Assembly: GCA_038501785.1 (NCBI GenBank)
Contig: JBAMJR010000031.1
Coordinates: 14,127,501-14,191,500, forward strand
Reading direction: 5' to 3'
Length of the DNA: 64,000 bases
DNA from: Myoxocephalus aenaeus
Taxonomy: Eukaryota > Chordata > Actinopteri > Perciformes > Cottidae
Shown here: one piece after another, positions 38,582 to 50,753 of the stretch
How the letters are laid out: each line of letters begins with the position of its first letter
How positions within the stretch are numbered: the first letter of the stretch is position 1
The notes under the pieces: generated by a model
Databases searched by the model: none
The model's input: only the letters and a program-made list of their open reading frames with translations
What the model was told of the DNA's origin: nothing
Program-made: the position numbers and the translations under genes

Positions 38582-39961
38582 CGCCAGAGAGTGGTCGTTT
38601 GTGTCCTATTACCGAGGGTGCAGGAGAGGTAATTGGTTAAAGCGTGCTCCCATGTCAGGGCTGGTGGGAGAGCTGGTGCTGACACGACGTTGACATTTTG
38701 CTAGTTTGTGTGTGTGTTGTTGTTTTTGCTTCATGCTCGTTTGGATGTTACATAACTAGGCATCCATGTTGCGTGCTTTGCAGGTTTTATAGCTGGTAAA
38801 TTGGGCTTATTACCAGTGTTGTTTTAGTACTGCTTAGGTGAGGGATGTCACAAGATACCAAAACCAGTGAAGTTCCAGGATTCTCGATACCAATTCGATA
38901 CCACTGTTGTATTTGAACACATCGCGATAACATCAGATTTGACCTCCGTCCATTTATTTACTGAATAGAGCCTGAACACCATTGTCATGATTGACTGTCA
39001 GCAAAAGTCACTTTTCTTGGCGACAGACGGCCACAAATTGTTCCTTCACCTCTATGAAATATGTCGGACCGTTACTTCGACTGTAACAGTCATGTTATTG
39101 TCCGTATTATCTCTGGGAGTGATGACTGAAAGCTAACGGATGAGACTGCGAACACTCACGATAGGTAACATTTTTATGTGGAAATAAATATCACCCACCT
39201 GTCTTATCTATAAGTCCTGAACATCCTGTTGCGTACAGAAAGAAAACTCCTCCCTCCTTTTTTCTTTTCAAAGGGTTTCAAATACCCAGAGGAGACTTGG
39301 TCTGTGGCCTGTGGACTGTTTGGAAGTGTGGGAGGGATGAAGGGGGTAAATGGGGGAGGGGGGGTGGTCTGTTACCACGGCCACCAACAATTTAGGGGGA
39401 AAAGAGTGAGCGAGGAAAAGGGGGTGCGGGGGGGGGGGAAGAGAAGTGGTGGTTGTATGATCAAAGGCTCAGCGAATTGTGTCACAGACAGACGGAGAAG
39501 AATGGCGTTGGATGGTGTGACTTGCATTTTGAATTCCTTTGAGAGCTGAGGGGGGTATAGAAGTAGGGTCCTGTTGTGATCCATTACCAACTGCTATCAG
39601 GCCACTTGTTGGTGAGAAGATGACCGTAAAGGACAGGGAGTGACTGAGTTAAAAGAAAGGATTTATTTATTTATTGTTTTCAATTTGAGTTTCACAGCCA
39701 CTCATCATGTATTTTTATGATGGTCTTTAAAAAAAAATACAATGAAACATTATCAACAAATATTTCTGTACTAAGAGGGCGGCATTATTTTTTAATAAAA
39801 AAAGCATCCCGTATGAGGAGGAACCTTCTCTACAGGTGCAGCAGCAGCAAGGGGTGGGGGTTGGCAGTGGGTGTGGCCTACTTGAGTGACAGGTGGAGTT
39901 CAAATCCCCACCAGGATTTCATTGAGAGTGTGGCCTCTGTAAGGGGATATTCATGTGAAAG

Positions 39962-39998
<37 letters not shown>

Positions 39999-40208
39999 GG
40001 GGGGCCCGGACAGGCCGGTGCAGAACAAGAGCCGCCGCCCCCCTTGTGGCGCTTCAGGGGCGCCGGATGCCCTTCACCCAGAACCCTGGACGGGCAGGAC
40101 GGGCAAAGTGGAGCAACGGGGTGTTTCCAGTTGGGCTGAGCTTGTGTGATTTGGGGCCTAGCAGGGGAAAGCTAGCGGTTGGAACACAAGAGGGGACAGT
40201 CTCTGTCA

Positions 40209-40296
<88 letters not shown>

Positions 40297-42800
40297 GGCA
40301 CGTTTTGCGAGAAGCCTTTTGCGCTCGCTTCCCTTTTGTGTGCCCGGCCGGTGGCTTTGACCCACTTCACCGGATCGCCGACTCTCATCCAAACCAAGCT
40401 CTCTTTTTCCATTTCGCTCCCCATCCCCACATCCATCAAACGCCTACGTTGACATCCGATAAAAAAGAAGAACAACAACAACAACACAATCCTGTGGGTG
40501 GAGATAATGGTGCAATGGTCAGCCTCTAAAATAACAACATGGTCCACAACACCACTGCCCCCTTTGGAGGGCAAGAGCCCCCCTTGCACAATGGCTTAGT
40601 GTTCCAGGACCCAGGGGCGCAGGCGGTGCTCCCCGCTGCCTTCCAGGCCATTGGATGAGAGTGTGTGAGAGAGAGAGAGAGAGCAATCGCACAAGCGAGC
40701 GTTGCTCCACTTCCTGCTCCTGACCTGAGGCGGTAACGGAGTCGAGAGTAGGAGGGATCTTAAGACGGGATCACTGACAGCGTGGGATTAATTACAGTTT
40801 AATGTCAACCAACACAGTGTGAAATAAAGTTTTACTGACGTTTGTTTTCCCCCAATATTCAGTAAAGTCAGGCTTTTTAATCTCCGATAATGTTCCATTG
40901 GAAACAACCAGTCCACGTTTAAATTGACGGTGGCAGCACTGCTAACGGCCAACCAACGAAGGGGCCCTTCAGTTATATGATGATGCGTTCAGGCTCTGTT
41001 CACCACATCTGTTCAAATGTGGTGTTGCTTCTCAGCAATATAAATAGATATTAGAGATGAATGAGAAGAAAAAAAACCACTATAAATTACCATAACAAAG
41101 TAAAAGGATAACATTTAGAATCTTTTACGGTTTGCACTGACTTCAGTCTGGAGCCTTGTAGACCAGCTGCTACAATCAAACAAAACATTGATCTGTGTCT
41201 GTATCTACTCATTGTATCTGACAATTAGCATCGGCGGCGTGATCAGGGATCTCTTGAAGTAATAGTTGCTCCCTTTTTTTTTCTTTTGTGTTTTATTTAT
41301 CGCTCTGAAATGATCAAGTATGTGTAGGTAATGTTTACCTGCTCCTGCCAGCCCACAGGCTAATCTCTATCTTTCAAAATCCAGAGCGCGGCGGCTCTCT
41401 GCTGTTAACGAGAGAGAGGGGGGGGGATTGGCACAATGCGCTGTGAATCTGTGAAACGCTCAAGGTGACTGCATCCTGCGGATTAGTGAGTAGGCGTTTG
41501 GAGTCGGAGCGGCCTTGCCTCCCTGATGACCTCCTCTTTGGCTTCCTTTCCTCGCTTCCTTGTGTGAATGATCAGTTTTGGATTCGAAGGACAAGGGTTG
41601 TGATTTAATACATAATCTTTCATGTTTGTCATGCTCTGCTCTTTTTGTTGTTGTTGTTGTTGTTGCTTTTAAAGGTGCAATTCAGAATATATGTATGTGC
41701 ACGTTGTCTTGGATACCTTGAAAGCGTGCGTTTGTGCTCAACATTTTTTTAAATAAAGATGCTCCACATCGGTACACGTTGTCCACATTCCTTCCCCGTG
41801 AGTCTTCCATCGTCCACCTGATTTGCATTTGACCCCCTTACTCTCAGTTTAGTCCCCCTCCCCCAAAAAAAGAAGGGAAAACCCCCCCCCCTTTTTTTGA
41901 CCCCTCTGCCTTGTGACACTGAAGTGACTCCTGAATATCTCTCTTCAATTGGCCCGCTGCACGACAAACCTGCTCCCGACGCGATGAAGTGGGGTTCAAA
42001 GGTCAGGGGTCGACGGAGGGAGAAGGGTATCTCGGGTCATCAGCAGTGGCCCGGGGGGCCAGAGTGGCCGAGGGCCCCGGCGCCACAATGCTGGGCTGAT
42101 TGGGGGCGAGGTGGTCATCGGGTTAATAGGATAAGTGGCCTGCAGGTCACCATTCCCCCCCCCCCCCCCCCCCCCCCCCCGTTCGAATGCTAATGCCGGA
42201 GCTTGTCTTTGCACCGTTGCCGGGGGTGAGGACGAGATCCAGGATGTCGGTCCTCCACTCGGTTACAGTTGAAATTCAAACCGTGTCTCGATCGTCCCAC
42301 GTTTTTTCTTTCGTTTTTCTTGCTGTGTACGTTTCCTCGTCTTTTTCGTTGTGGCGCTGTTCAGTTCCCAGTGACGACTGCCGCGATTGGCGTCGCCCGT
42401 CCGCCTCCCCTCGCGACGCAGACGCCCCGCCCCCTTTTTGGGAGTTCATACCAGCACGTACGCAAGATTGATGATTAAAATGACTGCATGCAGCACTCTC
42501 CATGTGAAAATGTGCAATACAGATGTGGCAGTTTAAAAAAATATATATATATTCTGGACCTGTCCCGGCTGCTCGGCCTCCTTCACCGTCCCTCCCGCGG
42601 TCAAAGTAATGAGATTTGAGATAAATGTCTCTGCTGGCTGACAGTTGAGGAGGCCACCCCGTCTGTCTTTGTTAGGCCCCAGTGTTTGTGATGTCTGCGG
42701 AGCTTTAGTTTTTAGTTTTGGCACAGAGAACTGGGCCAATTTAGCAGCCTTAAGTGTCGTGAGAGGACAAGTCAAGATAGTCGGCTGCGCACTAATCAGA

Positions 42801-42881
<81 letters not shown>

Positions 42882-45800
42882 CGCGCAAGGAAATGTACAA
42901 CGCGACAGAAATGGCAGCGACATTAATCATTTGCAGCAGTGAGAGTGGAAGTACACTTTCCTTAAGTAGAAATTCTGCGAGAATGTGCCGCGTCAGCGGA
43001 TCCACGAAAGCACATGAATCCCTATTTCTCTTATCGGCTGCCGCTCCTCCGAGAGGTCTGGCGGGAACGCCGTACTGCACGTTTTAGATCCGGCATGTTT
43101 TTTTTTTTCTCGCACACAGCGAATACTTTTGCGAGGCTTCTAAATGCTCTTAAGCTCTTATGTTTCATTATGGAAAATAGGTGACAAGTGGATTATAAAT
43201 TGTTGCACTCCCTCAAAAAAGAGGGGGGGGGGGAGGAGCAAATCGGTAAGCCGCTGATGCCACGACCCTCTAAGTCGATGCATCGTGTGGGGCAGCTTTT
43301 CATGTTCCCTTGAAATGCTGTGCATGCTTGTTTGGGGGGGGGTTTTGGTTTAAAATGTGACTTGCGTGACATGTCTTTTCAAAACCTTTTGCATCAGCGG
43401 TTTAACTCAGTTAGACGGCGGGGCTCGGCGGCTACAGTTGCCAGGAGGCCATTGGCAACCGTTTTGAGAAGCTGGCAACCAACTCTTGGCCTTTTTTTGT
43501 TTTGCCAGCGGTGACCATCACTTCTTTTTACGTATAAAACGTAGGGACAGCAAACATAAATAATGGTTTTAATATTGGTAAATTCTATTGTATCAAAGTG
43601 ACCTAAAACCAGCAACCATATTTCCAGTTGCTGATGCCTGATGCCCATTTTAAGTTAGTGTTGAGACCCGGATATAAATACTCATCTGTCACTTCTGTCT
43701 TCTTTCCAGATGCATCCTCTGGGACTATGTAATAACAATGACGAGGAGGACCTTTACGAGTACGGCTGGGTCGGAGTGGTGAAGCTGGAGCAACCCGAGC
43801 TGGACCCCAGTTGCCTCACCGTGCTGGGAAAGGTAAAGAGCCGCTTCTGTTTTATTCAGAAATGAATCTTGGAGGGAAGCCATGCACCGCACTTATGACA
43901 CGTGACAAAGTGTGCTATATTTATGCAGCAGGATGACACGATGCATTAAGGTGCCACTGTAGGTGAGTCACGAAATGAAAAAAAAATACCATCTCGCTCT
44001 GCCGTTTGGACATTTTACCTCCTTCACGTGACGCATTGCTGAAGCCGAGACCGTATTTTGTTGGCATGGATGCTGTGATTCTGATCGAGGCGCCGCTTCG
44101 TTTGAATCCTGTTGAAAGATTGCCCAAATTCGAGGTGAAAATACAGGGTCATGTTTGTTGATGATGATGATGATGATGGTGGTTGCTGTTTGCCTGCAAA
44201 CACAGTCTTAAGGGATCAGCTTCAAACGCACACAGACGACACCATCGGGTGTTTTGAATGTTTTGGCGGTGACGCGGTTTTGTCTCCGTGCCGACGGCGC
44301 GGTGACTCGCGTGTGCAGACGGTCCTCGCTGGCTGCGTGCGCTCGCGTTGAGGAAAAACGTCTTCCCCGTGTACTTAATTAAAGCCTTACAAAAATCTGT
44401 ATCTTTTTGATCTCCCCAGAGACAATTCACGGAAGGATGATTTGGTTTTATTTTGTTTCTCACTTCCCATCGCCGAGGGGAATGAGGCTGAACTGAACTC
44501 CCTTGTCTCTCACCACCACCTCCCTCCCTCCCCGTCCTCATCCTCCCCTCCCCTCCCTCCTCCAGTGTTCCCAGACCCCGCTGGAGTCTGCGAGTGATGT
44601 TTTATCATGCTTTAATTAAGTGTTCCTCTTAATGGAATGTACCAACATTCCCCGGAGGTTGAGCGCGGGGAGGGGGAGGGGCTATAGTCTAATTTATCCG
44701 GTGCATGCCCGATGACAGAAAGAGAGCAGCCATTCATAATTTAAAGACCCCTTGTGTCGTATAAACATGGTAATGGTGCACCGTTCCTCGCTACCTGGCT
44801 CGTGCATACTTATGCCGAGACCCTGAAAAGTGACCGAATGTTCAGTTCTCGCACTCCTTTTCCGGGCCGTAGCTCAGAATACATCACGGTCCTCGTGGAG
44901 GTGATGTATGGCGGGAGGAAAAGTGCAGGACTTTTCAGGTCGCAAGCGTTTTAATGTGGAACTCCACCGGTTTGTTTACAGTTCCCGGGGAGTGCCAGTG
45001 CACACAGCACGTGGACAGACATGTACAAAGCCTTTTGTCCGGAGGGAGCCGTGTGAAGTCTGGTATAGGCGGAGTTGCATTGTGGGTGATGTAGGCACCG
45101 TGAAGAAGAATGCCTGGGGTAAAAGAAAAGAAGAGGATATCTCCGGTTCTGCTGCATCGATATTTTTTTTGATTGGGTTTTTAAAATTGTATGAATGTCC
45201 ACTGTGTGTCTTAAGTGTTCGCAGAGTGCAATGCTATGTACTCTTTTGAGTAATCATACCAAGGTGAACCGGATGTTTTAGTTTAGCTGGTGTTAGCGCA
45301 TGCTAAATCAGTAGATTTGAGAGATTCGGTACCGACTGAGCCACGAGGACACCCGGGTGCCAGAAACCCATACCTTCCGCTTATTGGAACCAGTCAAAGC
45401 ACAGCGCTAAAGAGCTGGCCATTTTATTTTATCTTTATATGTTCCGGGTTCGATGTTTTGCTCGGGGACGGCTGCAGTGAGGATGGCATGAACCTTGACC
45501 TTCTGGCCTCTAGCCAGCCTCCCTAACCTCCCAGACCACTCTGTTTTCCCTCTGTGTTTACCCCGCCAGGATATTAATTAGAGGAGGGATAGCCCATTGT
45601 TTCATCTTGACAGACCCTCGCCCCGGGGCCCGAACACAGCTGGGGTGCTTCGCGTTGGCACCGCCGGGGCCAGACAGTGCCGTGTTTACCTCCTGCCAGC
45701 CGGACCACCATGCCCAGTCCCAGTCCGCATACTATGCCCACTCTTACACACTCGCCCCGCCTCGTCTGGCCTCATGCTCGGCAATCCACACACCCCCCCC

Positions 45801-47534
45801 GCCCCCGGCCGTCTGCCCGCCCTGCCCGACTGGCCCCTGACTGAACCCAAGAGCCCACTCCACTTTGCTGCCACTTTGCCACCAACAGTGTTGGGGTCTT
45901 GTCTGGTCAATTTAGATTCCATTCAATTACACGATCCCAGTGAACGAAAAAAATAAAAAAATAATTGTAGGAGAGAAAAATGCCAATCCATGTCTAAATA
46001 TAAAGTGTCTGGGAACACAAGGCCCCCAGCTGTGCTGAGGAGCTGGTCAACAAGTGGCAACGGGCATTCCCTCCTCTGTTTACACCGGGCTTAATACAAA
46101 TTTCTCCAATCCTAATTGGCTGATGTATCAGATATATCAATATGGTGATTTTTACCTGTTACTAAATTAATGCCGCTTGGTGACTCAATGATTTATTTAT
46201 TTCCCCCCGACCGCTCGCAGAGAAATTCTGCAAACATTAGTGCCAGAGGAAGTAAAGGAAGAGAGGTCGGTCACGCCGGCCTCTGAAGTCCACGTGCAAG
46301 TGCTGCTTGTGTCACGTATATGTACACAGTTTTTTCCTGCACTTCCTGCCCGGCTCCTGTGATCGCTGCAAGGCCGTCAAACCCCTGACTCCCCCCCCCG
46401 ACTCGGATCGTGGTCCATGCCTACTACTACTCGTTATATGAATAATTTCTGTCATATTCATTGAATGTGCTGTAACTCTGTTATATATTGCTTCTGTCCA
46501 TCCGGAGAGAGGGATCCTCCTCTGTTGCTCTCCCGAAGGTTTCTTCCTTTTTTCCCCCCATCAAAGGGATTTCTCAATTGTTTGAGAGTTTTTCCTGATC
46601 CGATGTGAGGTCCTGGGACAGGGATGTCATGTGTGTACAGATTGTAAAGCCCTCCGAGGCAAATCTTAATTTGTGATTTTGGGCTATACAAAATAAACTG
46701 AATTGAACTCCTGTGTCCCCCCCTCCCCCAACAGCATGGGAAACCGCGAGCAAATCGGTTCCTACCGAAGCGGGGAAGTTGTCTGAGTTGTGGTGTCACA
46801 TGAGGATGACGCCTCAAGGTGCTAGCAGATCTTTCAGTCTTCAGTTCCGGCGTTCATGCGTGTTGTGAAGCACGCGTACACCTCTGCATGCACGTCTCCG
46901 CTCTCGAGTCAAACTATTTACTGCGTGTGTCAATAACGTGTCTTTTGGTTGTCATTTCCTCCCTCGCTGCCTGACTCAGAACCGGGCCTCCCTCCTCTTC
47001 TTCCCAGCGCTGCCTTTCACACGCATACACTGCGATCTTTGGCAGCTCCTCTGGAACATGAAATCATGCCACTGGCTCTCAGTGGTGGTGGTGGCCCCCG
47101 GCTGGTCAGGGTCTTTGTCGCCGCGCCAGGGAGATATCTCGTCTTTCAAGTGCCGCGCGGTGTCAGGCCAATGGCCTCACGGGGCCTTAGCATGCCGGCT
47201 TTTCCCCTTTCATCCTCCTCCGGCTCTCATGACATCAGCCCCCAACCCGGGCACCCGGGAGGGGGGGGGAGGGGAGACAGAGCGGTGGCAGAGTGGATAG
47301 AGACAGAGAGGGAGGAGTGGGAGTTAGAGGACAGAGAGAAGGGAGAGAGGTTGTGGGGGGGGGGGTTGGCTTCTCGAGGAGATGACGAAGGCGAACGCGT
47401 CTGGTTTGGTGAGTGGGTGGCTGGGATTTGTGTCTCGCTCAGTACAACTTTTTTTTTTCTTTACACACATGAGCATAAAAATGCGACCCATCCTCCCACA
47501 CAGCCCCGCAGCTTGTGTAAAGCAAGCCTCTTAG

Positions 47535-47589
<55 letters not shown>

Positions 47590-47922
47590 GCCCTTGACCA
47601 GCTCGTCTCTGAACCGCGATCGGTTCCACCTTAAGCACCCGGCCAAAGACAACATTTCATCGCAGCGGAGCGCAACTGGCTCAAGACCGGCCGCTACAAA
47701 GCACTCGAAAATAACTGGAGCGCCGAGAAAAGCCTCAACGTCTTTTCACTGACCCGTCCTCCCAGAAATACAGCTGGCAAGCCAGCGGCACACACCCGTA
47801 AAAAAAAGAAAACAAGAGTGCATCCTGGGTGGAAAAGCTCCGTCTTTGACACATATATCTATATACAAACACAATCCCGAAAAAGAAAAAAAAAATTGCC
47901 ATGGAACAATGTGAGCCGGCAG

Positions 47923-47965
<43 letters not shown>

Positions 47966-48313
47966 TGTCTTTCTACCGTGGCCCTCAAGTTGGCACTATG
48001 GGACGGCCGGCCGGAGCAAACAGCTGTTGCGTCTTAGTGCTAAGTGGCTTTTGGACTCTAACCGTGTCTGGCATCTCAGCCAGAGCTGCAGAGAGGGGTG
48101 TGTGTGCGTGCGTGCGTGCGTGCATTAAAAGAAAGAAATGGCAACAGGCAGACGAGTGTGATATGGCTCCGAGCCTGCGGCCAGGTTCGCTGTCCTACAC
48201 ACTCAGGTGTGTGCTCGGGGTCGTCCCGAGGCCACGGCAGTGCCAGTAGGGTGTCAAGCCGCAGGGCTTGTTGTAAAGGAGCTTCAATGCCGGCCTGAAC
48301 TGGCTGCATTTTG

Positions 48314-48387
<74 letters not shown>

Positions 48388-50705
48388 TCAGGCCCGCTTC
48401 TAGTACAGCACGCTAGCCAGTCTGCCGTAACCTCCGCCGCTCGTCGTTCTCGGCCGATCAGCTTTGTGTCGTGTTGCAGACGGACGAATGACTCGCCGCG
48501 TCGCTCTCATCATCGCTCTCTTCTCACTTCTTTCCTTTTTTTTCTTCTTCTTATCCGCCATGCTTTCTCATTTCACTCCTTGAGCCATGATAACGGAGAG
48601 AAAGAAAGAAGATTGCCAGCGTTTTACACTCTGGAGTGTTTTGTTAAATTGCAGCGAAGCCACAATGGTGATTGATTTACGACGGCGGCTTTTGTTCGAT
48701 ACAGATGAAGCTTCTTTTTTTTGGTCCCCTGAGAGTTTAATAACAGAAATCTTTTCGTAGCGGTGCCGTGAAGATGCAGGGTATCGATGAGGCCCTATGC
48801 TCGTGCTAAAAGTGATGGAGCTCACTTCCTTTCACTTGAAAGCGGCAAATTGAAAGTCGATTTTTGGGTTGTTTAAATCAGCGGCGGCTGTAGCATGACG
48901 CATAATGGAGGCTGACAATGTTCTCTGCCAGAAGATTTCGCCCCGCTTTCACTTAACGGCCCTTCTTCTGAGAACGTCCTTCTCTGCCATTGGAAGATGT
49001 TTTCCTAACTTCAATACTTCCAGAAAGTACCGTACTTTTCGGGTTATAAGCCGCTACTACCTTCGGTCAGTGTCCCCGTTAGCTCCCCGCTGTAGCCAGC
49101 TGGGGCTCCTGCTAGCGCTCCGTCACTTCCCCGCTAACTTCCGCTAGCTCCCTGAAAACCACCGAAGGTAGCGGGACCAGGCTCGACACCCGACTTGGGC
49201 AGAGGGGACGCGGGCAGTAGCAGCAGCAGTGGCCGGTAGCAGCAGAAGCGCTAGCTAGCAGCGCTACTAGCAGCGCTAGCTAGCAGCACTACTAGCTTGC
49301 TACAGCGGGGACACTGATCAGCCGTAGGAGCGGCTTGTAACCCGAAAAGTACGGTATTTTTTCGACCATGAAAACATTCAAACAGTTTATGGCATTCACA
49401 GCTCTCGTTTTGATTTCACATCATCCACACACTCGACAGAGTATCACATTCACGGTTTCATTTTTTCCGATGGACCCTCTTTTGAATCGAATCAACAAAA
49501 ATAAAATTATTTAAAGTTACAGGACCGATAAGCTAACTTCCAGCTCCCCAAAACACCCTGAACAAACACTTTAAAACCTGGAAGGAAGACATAGAAAAGA
49601 GAGGCGGAGCAGCAGGGAGAGGAGAGAAAAAAAGAGAAAAGAAAAGAAAGGGGGAGCACTCGGGGGCCGGCCTCTTGGGCTCTCCTTTCATGTTTGTGTA
49701 CGCCTAAACTTGCTGATATTATCTTGGCCGCTCTTCCTGGCGGGGTGTCGGGAGAGGTTTCCACTCAGGGGCCTCTCTCTCTCTCTCTCTCTCTCCCTCC
49801 CCACCATCTTCCTACTACCTCCCCCACCCATCAGCACCAAAAAAAAAGAAGAAGGTCCCTCTCCTAAATCACCGCTTCACGGCGCTTGGAGGCACCCGGG
49901 ATCCCACTGCGCTCGTTTCCATGGTCACTGGGAAGCTCCGTGTGTCATGTGGCTCAAAGTGAGCCGTCCCTGGGCCGAATTACCCAGCTTTCAATGGGAG
50001 GCCAAATGACCATTATTAGACTTCACAGCTCAGGCCCCTATTTAAAGAGAGAAGAAAGGAGCCCTGGGGATTTAAGATGAGAGATGGAGGGAGAGAGAGA
50101 GGGGGTGAGGGAAGAAAATAAAGAGAGGAGGGGAAATGAGAGGGAAGTTGGAGTCGTTTCTTGTTTTCCCCCTCTGTCTTGTATTGATTTATTTTCCCTT
50201 TTTTTTTTTTTTGGTCCTTGATCACAATTATTTGAACGTCAGACGCCGGCAACCACTCAGGGTTCTCCTGTCGGTCAAACCGGACCCCCCCCCCCCCCCG
50301 GCTGGATCAAAAGTCCGGGGGGGCTGGATCAAAAGATGAACCGTGGAAAAAAAGTAAATCTGAGAGAGGATGGGAGCGGACGTCACCCTAAGCCCCGTCT
50401 CTTCCCTCCTCGTCTCCGTCTAAGCCCGCTGCTTTGTCGGGCTCCTCGTGTCCCCCGCGCCCCGCCGCGTATGCCGTGTTGTCTTTAAGGTCCCGGGGCC
50501 CCCCGGCCTGGCACGGAAGCTGGAAACCTAAGTCCCCTCCTCCGGTCCCCACACCGCTAATCTGATGCCTCTTCCCGCTACAGACAATTCCTCTACTGGA
50601 AGGGTTAGCGGGGGTGAAAATGTCATCCTGCTCTTGTGGTTTGAACTTTCTTTCATGCTCCGCCAGGGAAGCCAAGGTTGTGCCCAGCACAGGGAGATGG
50701 AGAAG

Positions 50706-50753
<48 letters not shown>

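Larger units (their letters stand above)
10807..43709 (+). other. znrf3 intron 1
   Basis: This 32.9-kb intron has donor gtacgt and acceptor ctttccag. It holds many microsatellites and homopolymers (listed separately), a duplicated 64-bp segment (13566 and 17640), dispersed-repeat fragments (about 14395-14500, 20820-20962, 28780-28901), the inverted hAT copy (24353-about 25330) and scattered TCF/LEF motifs. Stretches 11050-11720, 11890-13400, 15690-17440, 19150-20800, 21500-22640, 25340-28780, 29500-32760, 32800-36120, 37600-39950 and 40300-42140 show only short simple repeats and no supported gene. No alternative coding exon was recognised. Large first introns with enhancers are usual for this gene. 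Confidence 0.9.

Noticed and set aside
39890..39935. tRNA-like B-box (GAGTTCAAATCCCC) as an RNA gene
   Set aside because: No matching A-box, acceptor stem or terminator at proper distance; at best an old SINE fragment.
44151..44541. Minus-strand frame with a poly-His end
   Set aside because: The His run is a (GAT)n tract read in antisense; no other coding signal.
46949..47752. 267-codon plus-strand open frame
   Set aside because: It runs through a GA-rich tract and a (GT)n microsatellite, giving Val-Cys repeats; no domain recognised.
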